From Streptomyces platensis (GTDB lineage Bacteria > Actinomycetota > Actinomycetes > Streptomycetales > Streptomycetaceae): 64,000 nucleotides of DNA. Below, piece by piece: positions 23,732-32,116 of this stretch; position 1 is the stretch's first letter; every line of letters begins with the position of its first letter. The notes under the pieces are model-generated. The model was not told where the DNA came from, searched no databases, and worked only from the letters and a program-made list of their open reading frames with translations. The translations under genes were made by a program, and so were the position numbers. The stretch is taken from NCBI RefSeq assembly GCF_008704855.1, contig NZ_CP023691.1:4588001-4652000 (forward strand), given 5' to 3'.

Positions 23732-23851
23732 GTGCTCACGACGTGTGGGCCGGTCTCGGATCCCGGGTCGGGAGGCACACCCGCGCTGAGCGTGGTCAAC
23801 CACGACGGCACCATCGAGACTGTCTCCCTGAACAACCTTGCTGATCCGTGA
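23732..23851 (+). pseudogene. C-terminal remnant, possibly of a histidine-phosphatase-type protein
   Basis: Codons from 23732 read VLTTCGPVSDPGSGGTPALS, then VVNHDGTIETVSLNNLADP and a stop at 23849-23851. The end resembles the last strand and tail of phosphoglycerate-mutase-like phosphatases (ALSVVNHDG...SLNN). No upstream frame continues it; the DNA before 23732 belongs to the end of the methyltransferase gene. It is best read as a gene remnant left by a deletion. Confidence 0.35.
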
Positions 23852-23881
23852 TGACAATTACTCACAGGAAGGTTCCTCGGC

Positions 23882-24520
23882 ATGACTGCCAAGTACGACG
23901 TCAAACGCCACTTCAAGCAGTGCTACGCGCCCAAGAACACTGACTGGGAAATCGTCGACATCCCCGAGCTCCACTTCCTCGCCATCGACGGGCACGGCGA
24001 TCCAAACACCAGCGGCGCGTACCGCCACGCGGTCGAGGCGCTCTACGCCGTCGCCTATACCGCCAAGTTCGCGAGCAAAGGAGACCTTGACAAGGACTTC
24101 GTCGTGGGCCCACTGGAGGGACTGTGGTGGGCGGATGACATGGATGACTTCCTGGCCAGACGCAAGGACAACTGGCGATGGAGACTTCTCATCAGCGTCC
24201 CCGATTGGATCACTGGCGGCATGATCGAAGACGCCAGGGACACCGCCCTGACCAAGAAGAAATTTCCGGCCATTACGGATGTGCGGTCAGAGACGCTGCA
24301 CGAGGGCACCAGCGCCCAGGTCCTCCACATCGGCTCTTACGACGACGAGACACCGATTCTGACCAGGCTGCACCACGAATACCTCCCCGCCAACAACTTG
24401 CGGGAGGCGGGATTGCACCACGAGATCTACCTCAGTGACCCACGCAGGACCGACCCCGCCAAGCTCAGGACGATTCTGCGGCAACCAGTGGAAGCGCGGT
24501 CGAGCCGGCCCGGCAGTTGA
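23882..24520 (+). CDS. GyrI-like small-molecule-binding domain protein
   Basis: ATG 23882 has AGGAAGG 8 nt upstream. The 212-aa protein matches the stand-alone GyrI-like family: KQCYAPKNTDWEIVDIPELH at the start, AIDGHGDPNTSGAYRHAVEA in the first half, VVGPLEGLWWADD, and a second half with GTSAQVLHIGSYDDETPILT and a tail HHEIYLSDPRRTDPAKLRTI. The duplicated fold binds hydrophobic or cationic drugs in related regulators. Without a DNA-binding domain it may sequester or hydrolyse toxic compounds; homologous stand-alone proteins have been proposed as cyclopropanoid hydrolases. It stands alone. Confidence 0.9.
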   Translation: MTAKYDVKRHFKQCYAPKNTDWEIVDIPELHFLAIDGHGDPNTSGAYRHAVEALYAVAYTAKFASKGDLDKDFVVGPLEGLWWADDMDDFLARRKDNWRWRLLISVPDWITGGMIEDARDTALTKKKFPAITDVRSETLHEGTSAQVLHIGSYDDETPILTRLHHEYLPANNLREAGLHHEIYLSDPRRTDPAKLRTILRQPVEARSSRPGS

Positions 24521-24606
24521 CGAAGACCCGCGACGCCTTCATCGACCAGCTGCGACGGGCAGACGGGCAGACGGTCCGACGGGTTGTCCTGAGGGTGCGG
24601 TGCCGT

Positions 24607-25431
24607 TCATGACGAGCGGCGCCGTGGCGTGGCCGCGTAGCGCGCCGGTGTCGTGCCCACGTGGCGGGTGAAGTGGCGGTGCAGATGGGCCTGGTCGTGG
24701 AAGCCGACGGTTGCCGCGACCTCGGCCGGGCGGCGGCCGTCGAGCAGGAGCCCCCGGGCCCGCTCGATGCGCTTGCCGGTGAGGTAGGCGTGCGGCGGCA
24801 GCCCGTAGGTCTGCTTGAAGCAGCGGATCAGGTGGGTGGGGTGGGCGTGCAGGGCGGCGGCCGCCTCCTGGAGGGAGAGGCCGGCCGGCAGCCGGGCGTC
24901 CAGCAGCTCGCGCAACGCGCTGGCCAGCCGGTTCGCCTCCCTGCCCGGCGTACGCGTCGGTCGCCGCGCGTCCAGGTGCCCGTGCAGCCGTTCCCGGATG
25001 AAGGCCAGCCGGGACTCCGCCTCGAACCCGTCGCCCGCGTGCCCCAGGGCCGTGTGCAGCTGGTGGATGCGGTGCCGTAGCAGCTCGTCGCCGAAGACCG
25101 GGCCGTCCACCGCCCGGCCGGTCAGTTCCTCCGGGAGCACGGTCGCGTCGAGGTAGAGCACGCGCTTGCGGAAGCCGTTCGCGGTGACCGTTCTGCCGTC
25201 GTGGGAGACACCGGGCGGCAGCAGGACAACGGTGCCGCTGCCGGTCGCGTCATGACGGTGGCGGTCCAGGGCGAAGTCGACCGCTCCGTCGTTGAGGATC
25301 ATCAGGGCCCACGTGTCATGGGTGTGGGACGGATACGCGTGCTCGGTGAAGTGCGCGTGGAAGACCTCGGCGATTCCTGGCACGGACGGGCGCCATGCGC
25401 TGATCGTCGTACGGGGCGGGCCGTCTGTCAT
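24607..25431 (-). CDS. AraC-family transcriptional regulator with cupin sensor domain
   Basis: ATG 25431 is chosen; the TTG at 25446 is a poorer start. The 274-aa protein has an AraC_binding cupin N-domain (FHAHFTEHAYPSHTHDTWAL, His residues typical of the sugar/cupin fold) and two helix-turn-helices in the last 100 residues (LSLQEAAAALHAHPTHLIRC, YLTGKRIERARGLLLDGRRP, AEVAATVGFHDQAHLHRHFT). It is transcribed divergently from a small cupin gene 49 bp away, so the intergenic region probably carries its operator and it likely controls that cupin. Ligand unknown. Confidence 0.9.
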   Translation of the reverse strand: MTDGPPRTTISAWRPSVPGIAEVFHAHFTEHAYPSHTHDTWALMILNDGAVDFALDRHRHDATGSGTVVLLPPGVSHDGRTVTANGFRKRVLYLDATVLPEELTGRAVDGPVFGDELLRHRIHQLHTALGHAGDGFEAESRLAFIRERLHGHLDARRPTRTPGREANRLASALRELLDARLPAGLSLQEAAAALHAHPTHLIRCFKQTYGLPPHAYLTGKRIERARGLLLDGRRPAEVAATVGFHDQAHLHRHFTRHVGTTPARYAATPRRRSS

Positions 25432-25480
25432 GCCAGGAACGTACAAGACCCCCGGATACCGGGCACGGCAGTCTCAAGGC

Positions 25481-25852
25481 ATGACCACTCACCCCGTGCC
25501 CGTGAATCTCGTCGACAAGTTTGCGCAGTTCAGCGACCTGTGGTCGCAGAAGACGATCGCCCGGCTCAACGACTACGAGGTCAAACTCGCCAAGATGAAG
25601 GGCGAGTTCATCTGGCACACCCACGACGACACCGACGAACTGTTCCTGGTCGTCCGCGGCCGGCTCACCCTCCAGCTCCGGGACGGCGATGTGGTGCTCG
25701 GCCCCGGCGAACTGTTCGTGGTCCCGCAGGGCGTCGAGCACTGCCCGGTGGCCGACGAGGAGACCGATGTCCTGCTCCTCGAACCGACCGGCACGCCCAA
25801 CACGGGCGACGCGGGCGGACCGAGGACCAAGGCCCCCGAGCCCCTCGCCTGA
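25481..25852 (+). CDS. Small cupin-domain protein
   Basis: ATG 25481 begins MTTHPVPVNLVDKFAQFSDL. The 123-aa single cupin has motif 1 FIWHTHDDTDELFLVVRGRL, with the two His and Glu of a metal site, and motif 2 LGPGELFVVPQGVEHCPVA with the third His. Such proteins are isomerases, dioxygenase relatives or scaffold proteins; the reaction is unknown. It is divergent from an AraC-type regulator and overlaps no other gene. The convergent DUF397 gene ends 2 bp away. Confidence 0.9.
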   Translation: MTTHPVPVNLVDKFAQFSDLWSQKTIARLNDYEVKLAKMKGEFIWHTHDDTDELFLVVRGRLTLQLRDGDVVLGPGELFVVPQGVEHCPVADEETDVLLLEPTGTPNTGDAGGPRTKAPEPLA

Positions 25853-25853
25853 C

Positions 25854-26063
25854 TCAGCCCGTAGTGGCGGCGTACGCGACGAAGTCGACCCAGGCGGCGG
25901 GCTGGAGGTGCAGCTGCGGCCCGTCGGGGTTCTTGGAGTCGCGGATGTGGATGGTGGAGGGGGTGGGGGCGACCTCAACGCATGCGGGGCCGTCGTTGCT
26001 GCTGTAGCTGCTCTTGATCCACACGAGTTGGGGTTCACTTCCGACAGGAGGGTTGCGGGTCAT
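25854..26063 (-). CDS. DUF397-domain small protein
   Basis: The 69-aa protein shows the DUF397 signature: WIKSSYSSNDGPACVEVAP, then IHIRDSKNPDGPQLHL and AWVDFVAYA. It overlaps the upstream XRE gene by ATGA (26060-26063), so the two are made together. Pairs of this kind (XRE/DUF5753-type regulator plus DUF397 protein, with an AbaA-like anti-sigma protein nearby) are repeated dozens of times in Streptomyces genomes, including the whiJ locus, where the small partner is thought to modulate DNA binding by the regulator. Confidence 0.95.
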   Translation of the reverse strand: MTRNPPVGSEPQLVWIKSSYSSNDGPACVEVAPTPSTIHIRDSKNPDGPQLHLQPAAWVDFVAYAATTG

Positions 26064-26908
26064 GTCTCTGCCAGCACTTTCTCGACGAAGGCCAGTGACT
26101 CACGAGGGGTGAGAGCCTGCGATCGGATGATTCCATACCGCAGCTCAAGGATTCGGAGTTCCTTGGGGTTAGAGATCACGCGGTTGGTCAGCTGCCCCTC
26201 CCAGTGGCCCACCGCTGAGCCGTCACCTAGCTTGAGCAGTTGAAGCTCGCCGCTCATTCCGGCATGGTCTTCGCGCTCCGTTGGCATCACTTGGATCTCC
26301 ACGTGGCGTAACTGGCCCATCTCCAAGACCCGTTCGAGCTGTCGACGCATCACCATTCTGCCCCCGAGGGGGCGCCTGAGCGTCACCTCTTCTTGGACGA
26401 ACGTGAGCGTGGTGAGCGGCTGACGCTCGAAGATCTTCTGCCGCGCCATGCGGGCCGCGACGTGTCGCTCAATCTCGTCCTGCGAATAGGAGGGCCGCCG
26501 CATGTCATAGAGGGCTCGTGAGTACTCCTCTGTCTGCAAGAGGCCGTTGATGTTGTGATTGCCGTACGCGCCGAGCTCGACCGCCTTGGTCTCCAGCTTC
26601 TCCAGGTCCCGGACCTTCTTCGGGTACCGGGCCCGTTCCACGTCCTTCTTCATCGCGGCGATCTTGCCGCCCGCGTCCAGCACCTCATCAGCCTTGTCGA
26701 GAAGCTCGGGGCGGGGGATACGTGCACCGCGCTCGATCTTGTAGATCAGGTTTTCCCCGTACCCAAGGGCCTTCCCGAGCTCGGCGGGTCGTAGCCCGGC
26801 GGCCTCGCGCCACAGCTTGAGCTGCCGCCCGACAGCTTCGACGACGGCCCGCGTCTCGTCTTCCGGATCTGGCTCCCAACCTGCCTCGTCCGTGCCGTCA
26901 ATACTCAT
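26060..26908 (-). CDS. XRE-family regulator with DUF5753-type C-terminal domain (WhiJ-like)
   Basis: ATG 26908 is chosen because AGGAGG lies 8 nt upstream; the frame is open to 26983. The 282-aa protein has a helix-turn-helix at about residues 25-80 (LWREAAGLRPAELGKALGYG, NLIYKIERGARIPRPELLDK) and the DUF5753 effector region from about residue 100: YGNHNINGLLQTEEYSRALYD, then ARQKIFERQPLTTLTFVQEE, the VMRRQLERVLEMGQLRHVEI block, and GMSGELQLLKLGDGSAVGHW. It overlaps the DUF397 gene and is divergent from an anti-sigma-like protein. Regulators of this family govern development and secondary metabolism; the direct targets probably include its own promoter region at 26930-26956. Confidence 0.95.
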   Translation of the reverse strand: MSIDGTDEAGWEPDPEDETRAVVEAVGRQLKLWREAAGLRPAELGKALGYGENLIYKIERGARIPRPELLDKADEVLDAGGKIAAMKKDVERARYPKKVRDLEKLETKAVELGAYGNHNINGLLQTEEYSRALYDMRRPSYSQDEIERHVAARMARQKIFERQPLTTLTFVQEEVTLRRPLGGRMVMRRQLERVLEMGQLRHVEIQVMPTEREDHAGMSGELQLLKLGDGSAVGHWEGQLTNRVISNPKELRILELRYGIIRSQALTPRESLAFVEKVLAET

Positions 26909-26929
26909 CCACTCCACCTCCTGGACCGT

Positions 26930-26956
26930 AGGGGACGTCCCTGGACACTTAGGGAC
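26930..26956. promoter_or_regulatory. AGGGAC/GTCCCT operator cluster in the divergent promoter region
   Basis: GGGACGTCCC (26932-26941) is a perfect 10-bp palindrome and its second half pairs again with AGGGAC (26951-26956) as GTCCCT-8 bp-AGGGAC. It sits between the divergent XRE and anti-sigma-like genes and is the likely binding site of the XRE regulator. Confidence 0.5.
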
Positions 26957-27019
26957 AGTGACCGTACGTATCGGCGCAATCACTTCTCAGCGTAAGCACG
27001 GACGACCACGCTGAGTGAC

Positions 27020-27433
27020 ATGAATCAGGAAATCGTCGAGCGCAAGCTCCACTTCCACGTTCAGCTGTCCGCCACCCGTCGGGGCGCCCGTCTTGCGCGG
27101 CTGCTCGGGACCGAGCAACTACGGTCCTGGGGCATGCCGTTCGAGGTTCCGACTCAGGTTCTTGCCGAGCTTGCCGCGAACGCCGCGTCCCACGGCCGGG
27201 TGCCGGGGCGGGACTTCCGGGTCGTGATGTTGTCTGACGTGGACACGCTCCGTGTCGAGGTGACCGATGCGCGCGGTGACCGGCTTCCGGCGCCGCAGGC
27301 CATGGGGCTACGGGAATCCGGGCACGGCCTGATCCTTGTCGACGCGCTCGCCGACCGCTGGGGCACCTGTCGGGGGCCGTTCCCTTGCAAAACGGTGTGG
27401 GCGGAGTTCGATCTGCCGATGTGGGGGCGATGA
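27020..27433 (+). CDS. Anti-sigma-regulatory-factor-type ATP-binding protein (AbaA-like)
   Basis: The 137-aa protein is a stand-alone HATPase_c domain of the RsbW/SpoIIAB type: VPTQVLAELAANAASHGRVP is the N box, VTDARGDRLPAPQAMG the G1 region, and SGHGLILVDALADRWGTCRG the G2 region, ending KTVWAEFDL. ATG 27020 has only a weak ribosome site. It is divergent from the XRE/DUF397 pair, completing the trio found at whiJ-type loci. It may phosphorylate an anti-anti-sigma protein or bind a sigma factor; no partner gene is next to it. Confidence 0.9.
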   Translation: MNQEIVERKLHFHVQLSATRRGARLARLLGTEQLRSWGMPFEVPTQVLAELAANAASHGRVPGRDFRVVMLSDVDTLRVEVTDARGDRLPAPQAMGLRESGHGLILVDALADRWGTCRGPFPCKTVWAEFDLPMWGR

Positions 27434-27749
27434 GGGGAGAGGCGCGGTCGGACGCCCGTCAACCGGAGGCCGGTAAACCGGGCGCCGGTGTGCCGAACGC
27501 CGGGGTTTGGGCCCGTAAAAGACCCATAACCCCAGGCAGAGAAACCGATCCCACCCAGCCCAGCCTGCCCTGGTGCACCGCGCCGTCACTCGCTCGGGTG
27601 ATCCATGACCGGAGGACTGGCTTCCGCAGCCGCCGTGCATGCACCCTCGGCAACAACAACCCCAAAAACCCGCACACATGCGACGGCCCCCGGCCGGGAC
27701 TGGCATCCCGATCGAGGGCCTGACCGCCGAGGAAGAAGAGCCCTTCCCG
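27434..27749. other. Intergenic region
   Basis: 316 bp between the anti-sigma-like gene and the helix-turn-helix gene. The frame of the latter is open upstream to 27639, but that segment lacks a good ribosome site and domain. CCGG-rich short repeats occur at 27465-27500. No RNA gene seen. Confidence 0.5.
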
Positions 27750-28778
27750 ATGGCTGAAGAGAAGCCTAATGCGCCTGCGCGCGCTCAGTACGCGATTCGC
27801 CGATCACCGTCGCCGCACCCGTCCGGCGTCCAGCAGGTCACCGAGTTCCAGGACCCCGGCTACACGATCGTCGGCAACCACCTCACCCAGCACCGTTCGC
27901 TGTCGGGCCTGGCGATCGGGCTCGCCGCGTACATCCAGTCGCTGCCCGAGGGCGCGCCGGTCGACATCCGTACGCTGGCGAAGCGCTTCCCCGAGGGGCG
28001 GGGCCGGATCGCCGCCGCCTTACGGGAGTTGGAGGCGCACGGCTACCTGGAGCGGGTCCGGCGGCGTACGGACGACGGGCGGATGGTGACGCTCACGCTC
28101 TCGTACAACAACCCGGCAGCCACCCGCGCCCGCCGCGCCCGCGAGTCCGCCGAGGAAGCCAAGCGCCGCACCGCCGTCACCCCGGCCCCGGTCGCCTCGG
28201 CCCCGGTCACCCCGGGCCCTGCTGCGCCGCCGCCGGTGGCCCCGGGCTCGGTCGCCCCGACACGCGCCTCCCGCACACCCGCACCCACACCCACACCGGC
28301 TCCGGCCCCCGCGTCTCCCCACGGCCGTACCGACCCGCCCCACGCACGACCCGAGCCCCCGCCCCCGCCGCCCGAGCCCTGTACCCGTGCGCAGCACACC
28401 CCGGCCGCCGCCCTCCTCGCGAACCTCCGGTACGAGGATCCCCGCCTGCTGCTCTCCGTACGGGACGTCCACCGGCTCACCCCGGCCGTCGCCGCCTGGC
28501 TGGAACGCGGGGCCTCCCCGGAGGCCGTACGCAACGCCCTGACCACCGGCCTCCCGGCCACCCTCCGCCACCCGGCAGCCCTGCTCACCCACCGCCTCAC
28601 GGAACTGCTCCCGCCGCCCCTCCCGGCCGCGTCACCGGCCGCCACCACCCGCGCCCGCCCGGCCCCGCTCCAAACCTGCGACGGCTGCGAGCGCGCCTTC
28701 CGTGCCTCCACCCCGGGCCGCTGCCGCGACTGTCGTCACCCAGCGGCAGCCGAGTGCCTCCCTACTGGACCCGGATGA
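27750..28778 (+). CDS. Helix-turn-helix protein with Pro/Ala-rich linker and C-terminal zinc-ribbon-like tail
   Basis: ATG 27750 (MAEEKPNAPARAQYAIRRSP) has GAAGAG 9 nt upstream. Residues 25-125 form a winged helix-turn-helix (LTQHRSLSGLAIGLAAYIQS, VDIRTLAKRFPEGRGRIAAA, GYLERVRRRTDDGRMVTLTL). A long P/A/T-rich linker (about 140-230) follows, then a helical region (LLANLRYEDPRLLLSVRDVH, then VAAWLERGASPEAVRNALTT) and a Cys cluster CDGCERAFRASTPGRCRDC near the end. This architecture recurs in Streptomyces as helix-turn-helix-domain proteins of unknown role. Its 3' end overlaps the convergent OsmC gene by 17 bp. Confidence 0.85.
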   Translation: MAEEKPNAPARAQYAIRRSPSPHPSGVQQVTEFQDPGYTIVGNHLTQHRSLSGLAIGLAAYIQSLPEGAPVDIRTLAKRFPEGRGRIAAALRELEAHGYLERVRRRTDDGRMVTLTLSYNNPAATRARRARESAEEAKRRTAVTPAPVASAPVTPGPAAPPPVAPGSVAPTRASRTPAPTPTPAPAPASPHGRTDPPHARPEPPPPPPEPCTRAQHTPAAALLANLRYEDPRLLLSVRDVHRLTPAVAAWLERGASPEAVRNALTTGLPATLRHPAALLTHRLTELLPPPLPAASPAATTRARPAPLQTCDGCERAFRASTPGRCRDCRHPAAAECLPTGPG

Positions 28779-29235
28779 GCGGCTCGTGCCGGATGGGAAA
28801 GTTCACCGAGCGGGCGATGAAGCACACCGCGTGCACCTCGCCGTGCAGGGCGCGAGCCGTGTCCACCATCGACGCCTCGGCAACGGTCACCTCGGGGCGG
28901 AGCACGACCTCGGTGAGCTGGCCTCCGCCGCCGGTCGCGTCCATGGTCATGACCCCGTGAGCGCGGTCCTCATAGTCGACGACGGTCACTCCGCCCACCG
29001 CGCAGAGGTGGAGGTACCAGAGCATGTGGCACTGGGCCACCGAGGCCACGAGCAGTTCCTCGGGATTCCAGCACGACGGGTCGCCGCGAAAGGCAGGGTC
29101 GGAGGAGGCCGCGATGGGCGGCTTTCCCGTCGCCAGGACTTCATGGGCACGGCTGAAGGAACGGTAAGTATCCGTACCCGAGCCGAGGTTCCCGGTCCAT
29201 TCGATCGCTACGTCGTAAGTGTGCGTCTCAGTCAT
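28762..29235 (-). CDS. OsmC-family peroxiredoxin-like protein
   Basis: ATG 29235 is chosen; the frame is open much further upstream but OsmC begins at MTETHTYDVAIEWTGNLGSG. The 157-aa protein has the family motifs DPSCWNPEELLVASVAQCHM with the first redox Cys and AlaGln context, and the second Cys in LHGEVHAVCFIARSVNFPI. Members reduce organic hydroperoxides through the Cys pair; the SCWNPEE Cys is an extra one. It is a stand-alone cytoplasmic enzyme, convergent with the helix-turn-helix gene and divergent from the YCII protein. Confidence 0.88.
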   Translation of the reverse strand: MTETHTYDVAIEWTGNLGSGTDTYRSFSRAHEVLATGKPPIAASSDPAFRGDPSCWNPEELLVASVAQCHMLWYLHLCAVGGVTVVDYEDRAHGVMTMDATGGGGQLTEVVLRPEVTVAEASMVDTARALHGEVHAVCFIARSVNFPIRHEPLIRVQ

Positions 29236-29336
29236 GCGGCCAGGATAGGGAGAGCCGGACCTCACCCGACTTCCGAACTCCGGCTCCAATGCGGCCCGTT
29301 GGGCGATTGATGCGCATGGTGATGAAGACTGTGGGC

Positions 29337-29885
29337 ATGGAATTCTTCTGCTATCACCGCGACCGGTCCGATTCCCTGGCGCTGCGTGACGAGCTGCTGG
29401 AAGAGCACTGGTCCTATATGGACGGGTACGGGGCGGAAATGATCGCCCGTGGGCCGACCATGGCCGGCGACGGCGAGACGCCCACCGGCAGTGTGCACAT
29501 CGTCGACCTGCCGGATCCGGCCGCCGCCCGTGCGTTCGCCTTCGACGAGCCCGGCTATCAAGCGGGCGTGTACCGCGATGTGATGCTGCGCCGGTGGCGC
29601 AACACACTGGGGCGCACCATGTGGGACTTCCCCGGTGGCGAGACCGACGGCAACCGGTACCTGGTGCTCGGCCTCGGCGCCGGGCCGGCCGCTGACCTCG
29701 ACGTGCCGCCCGAGCAGGACGAGTTGATCGCGTACGGGCCCCTGCTGTCCGACGACGGCGCCGACTGGCTGGGGACGGCGGCGCTGGTGCGGGCGGCGGA
29801 CCCCGAGACGGCACGCGCCGTCCTGGCCCAGGACCGGTACACCGACATCGAGGTGCACAACTGGCAGTTCGGCGGGCGGTCGTAA
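29337..29885 (+). CDS. YCII-domain protein (tandem YciI-like)
   Basis: The recognisable domain begins at ATG 29337 (MEFFCYHRDRSDSLALRDEL); ATGs at 29310, 29316 and 29322 are alternatives and none has a strong ribosome site. The 182-aa product has GARGPTM-type YciI features: EEHWSYMDGYGAEMIARGPT, HIVDLPDPAAARAFAFDEPG and YRDVMLRRWRNTLG, then a second half with a similar pattern (LIAYGPLLSDDGADWLGTAA, DIEVHNWQFGG). YciI-like domains share a ferredoxin-like fold with a conserved His/Asp pair; a lyase or chlorohydrolase activity is known for a few. Function here is unknown. Confidence 0.85.
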   Translation: MEFFCYHRDRSDSLALRDELLEEHWSYMDGYGAEMIARGPTMAGDGETPTGSVHIVDLPDPAAARAFAFDEPGYQAGVYRDVMLRRWRNTLGRTMWDFPGGETDGNRYLVLGLGAGPAADLDVPPEQDELIAYGPLLSDDGADWLGTAALVRAADPETARAVLAQDRYTDIEVHNWQFGGRS

Positions 29886-29904
29886 GGGACCGGGGCCATC
29901 CTTC

Positions 29905-30285
29905 ATGGATGCCAGCGAGCGGGGGGAGGAACCGTGGAACGCCCATGAGCGTTGGGCGAACATGATGATGCTGGCGAGCCTGATGGCCATTTTGGTGCCT
30001 GTCATTGGTGGATTCTTACTGGCCGCGGCGCGGCAGGTGGTGCTCAGATCGGGACATCCGAAATGGCTGCGCCGCCGCCTGACCGGCCGTACCTCAGCTG
30101 GTGGAGTGGGCCTGGGTGCCACCATGACCGAGGAATTGCACACGATGTGGAACGGCAACAAGCACATACAGCTGGAACAGCGCCGCGTGGATCTGACCTT
30201 GCAGGACAACCAACATGACGGCGCTCCGCCCCGGACGGGCGTCGACCTGGACGCGGGCAGAGCAGTGATCCGTCGGCCTCGCTGA
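29905..30285 (+). CDS. DUF6191-type small membrane-anchored protein
   Basis: The 126-aa protein has one membrane segment near residues 20-42 (MMMLASLMAILVPVIGGFLL) and a basic stretch. Its last 55 residues (MTEELHTMWNGNKHIQLEQRR..VDLTLQ, ending GVDLDAGRAVI) match the pattern of DUF6191, small Streptomyces proteins with an E-x-Leu-Phe-x-P-x-x-x-H core, here with W-N-G in place of the usual aromatic-Pro segment. It starts 20 bp after the YCII gene, so they may be co-transcribed. No function is established. Confidence 0.65.
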   Translation: MDASERGEEPWNAHERWANMMMLASLMAILVPVIGGFLLAAARQVVLRSGHPKWLRRRLTGRTSAGGVGLGATMTEELHTMWNGNKHIQLEQRRVDLTLQDNQHDGAPPRTGVDLDAGRAVIRRPR

Positions 30286-30540
30286 GCCACCCCCACGGGC
30301 CGCTCCTGGTCCCCGCTTCACAACCGTCCCGCGTCCGCAGATATTTGGACATTGCGTATCAGTCGACCGAAACGCGAACATCGATTGCCGCGGGTGAGTT
30401 TCACAAAATCGTCAAGCTCAAGATCGGCTCAATGGGGTTTCCCCGAGTGCATATCGGCAACTACGTTTGTGAGCGGCAAAGAGAGCGCGGTATCTGACCC
30501 ATATCCGCGCCGCATAAGAACGTTGAATCGGGGAAATTCA
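30286..30540 (+). other. Upstream region of the small secreted/membrane pair
   Basis: 255 bp without a gene. It is noticeably A/T-richer than its surroundings after 30340 (for example GATATTTGGACATTGCG and TTGAATCGGGGAAATTC), which fits a strong promoter or acquired DNA. GGGGA at 30531-30535 is the probable ribosome site for the ATG at 30541. Confidence 0.5.
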
Positions 30541-30900
30541 ATGAAGAGCCTTGTCTCGGGTGCGATGTCGGCCGTCATGGTGGGAGGCATCGTCCTCGCC
30601 AGTGGCGCCGGTGTGGCCCACGCCGAGTCGGACCCGCGGCCCGCGGTTCAGTCGAGCATGGTGAACCCCATCGAAGAAGCCCGTTCGATGTGCACCATGT
30701 CCAAGAGCAAGGACGACTGCGCCTACCTCATGCACCACACCAAGATGCAGAAGATGGTGAAGAACTGCCTGATCAAGGGGGCGATCGGCGGAGCCGGTGC
30801 GCTGATCGTCGGCCGCTACGTCAGCAAGGACGCGGCCTCGGACATCGCGAAGAAGACCGTGGTCGCCGGAGCCACCGGCTGCCTCGCGTCGCTCTCCTGA
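30541..30900 (+). CDS. Small secreted protein with glycine-zipper-like tail, 119 aa
   Basis: The product has a Sec signal (LVSGAMSAVMVGGIVLASGA, cleavage after AHA near residue 31). The mature 88 residues have four Cys (two at MC...DC in the SMCTMSKSKDDCAYLMHHTK segment, one at VKNCLIK and one at TGCLAS), a basic centre and a hydrophobic, glycine-rich C-terminal half (IKGAIGGAGALIVGRYVSKD) of the type that inserts into membranes. No family is recognised. A 60-aa two-span membrane protein follows 17 bp downstream. Secreted amphipathic protein plus small membrane protein is the shape of a bacteriocin/immunity pair, which is only an inference here. Confidence 0.75.
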   Translation: MKSLVSGAMSAVMVGGIVLASGAGVAHAESDPRPAVQSSMVNPIEEARSMCTMSKSKDDCAYLMHHTKMQKMVKNCLIKGAIGGAGALIVGRYVSKDAASDIAKKTVVAGATGCLASLS

Positions 30901-30917
30901 CGGCTTAGGGAATTCTG

Positions 30918-31100
30918 ATGGCCAAGATCGTATTCACTCTTCTCTGGGCCGGTGTGGTCGTCGCGGTGAACAGTGTGCTCGATGACATCACCTGGGCTCA
31001 GTATCTGGCGATATTCGTCCTCGGGGGAATGTACGCCTTTACTGTCAACAAGGTTCCGGGGATCCGGGGCGAGAGCGCCCAAGAAGGTCCGGAAGCGTAG
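30918..31100 (+). CDS. Small two-span membrane protein, 60 aa
   Basis: ATG 30918 has AGGGA 7 nt upstream. The product consists almost only of two membrane helices, IVFTLLWAGVVVAVNSVL and WAQYLAIFVLGGMYAFTV, joined by a short acidic turn (DDIT) and ending in an acidic tail (RGESAQEGPEA). No family is recognised. Its spacing from the secreted-protein gene indicates one transcript, and its size fits a partner or immunity protein. Confidence 0.7.
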   Translation: MAKIVFTLLWAGVVVAVNSVLDDITWAQYLAIFVLGGMYAFTVNKVPGIRGESAQEGPEA

Positions 31101-31205
31101 CGTTCTTGGCGTCACGCGTCAGCGGGCCGAAAGGGAATAACTGGTTGTGTCGGCGGTGTCCACCGGGCGCCGCCGGCACGGCTGTACGGGGCGGGGTACG
31201 GGAAT

Positions 31206-32116
31206 TCAGGTGCCCCGGCTCACCAGGAGCCTGCCCACCGCCTGTTCCAATTCCGCGATGCGGTCGGCCAGGCGTGCCTTGTCGGTGCCCTGGGCGTCAC
31301 GCAGGAGGAGTTCCACCTCGGCGAGCTGACCGGCGATCTCCGCCAGCCGGGAGGCGTCGCCGGCCCCGGGGGAAACGGGCGGCGGGGGAGGCTCGGAATG
31401 CGCCCGGAATTCCTGGCTTTCGGGGGGTGCGGCGGGGGGTGTGACAGGGCGCGCGGTGGCCTCCCCGGGGGTTCCGGCCTCTCCGGGCGCTACGGCCTCC
31501 CCGGCTTCCCCAGCCTCTCCGGTTTCCCCGGCTTCTTCGGCCTCCCGGGCGCCTTCGGTTTCCACCGGCGGGTGAGGGGCGGCCGAGGCGGACACCGTCG
31601 TCGCGGGCAGTGGTGCGTGCGCGGCGCCCGGCGGCGGGGCGGGGGGTGTGCCCTCGCCGCGGGGCTGTTCGTCCGAGGTCAGCAGGCGTTTCAACTGCTC
31701 TGCCTGGGCGGCCAGTTGACGGTTCTTGCGGTGCAGGTCCAGGAAGACGTTCACCTTGGTGCGCAGCAGCCAGGGGTCGAAGGGCTTGATGAGGAAGTCG
31801 GCGGCGCCGACCGTGTAGCCGCGATAGGCGTAATTCGGGTCGACCGAGGCACCGGTGAGGAGAATGATCGGGACGTCCTTGGTCTGGTCGAGGCCCTTGA
31901 TATTGGCGGCGGTCTCGAAACCGTTCATGCCCGGCATCAGCACATCGATGAGTACCACCGCGAATTCCTCGCGGAGCATGGCCTTGAGGGCCTCTTCGCC
32001 GGATCGCGCACGGACCACTTTCTGGGTGAGGGAGCCAAGAACGGCCTCCAGCGCGACGAGGTTCTCCTCCATGTCGTCGACGATGAGGATGCTGGATGAG
32101 GTGTCGGGTGTGGTCG

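Noticed and set aside
24607..25852. Conventional biosynthetic gene cluster around the AraC/cupin pair
   Set aside because: No NRPS, PKS, terpene or RiPP enzyme is present; the two genes form only a small regulator/target pair.
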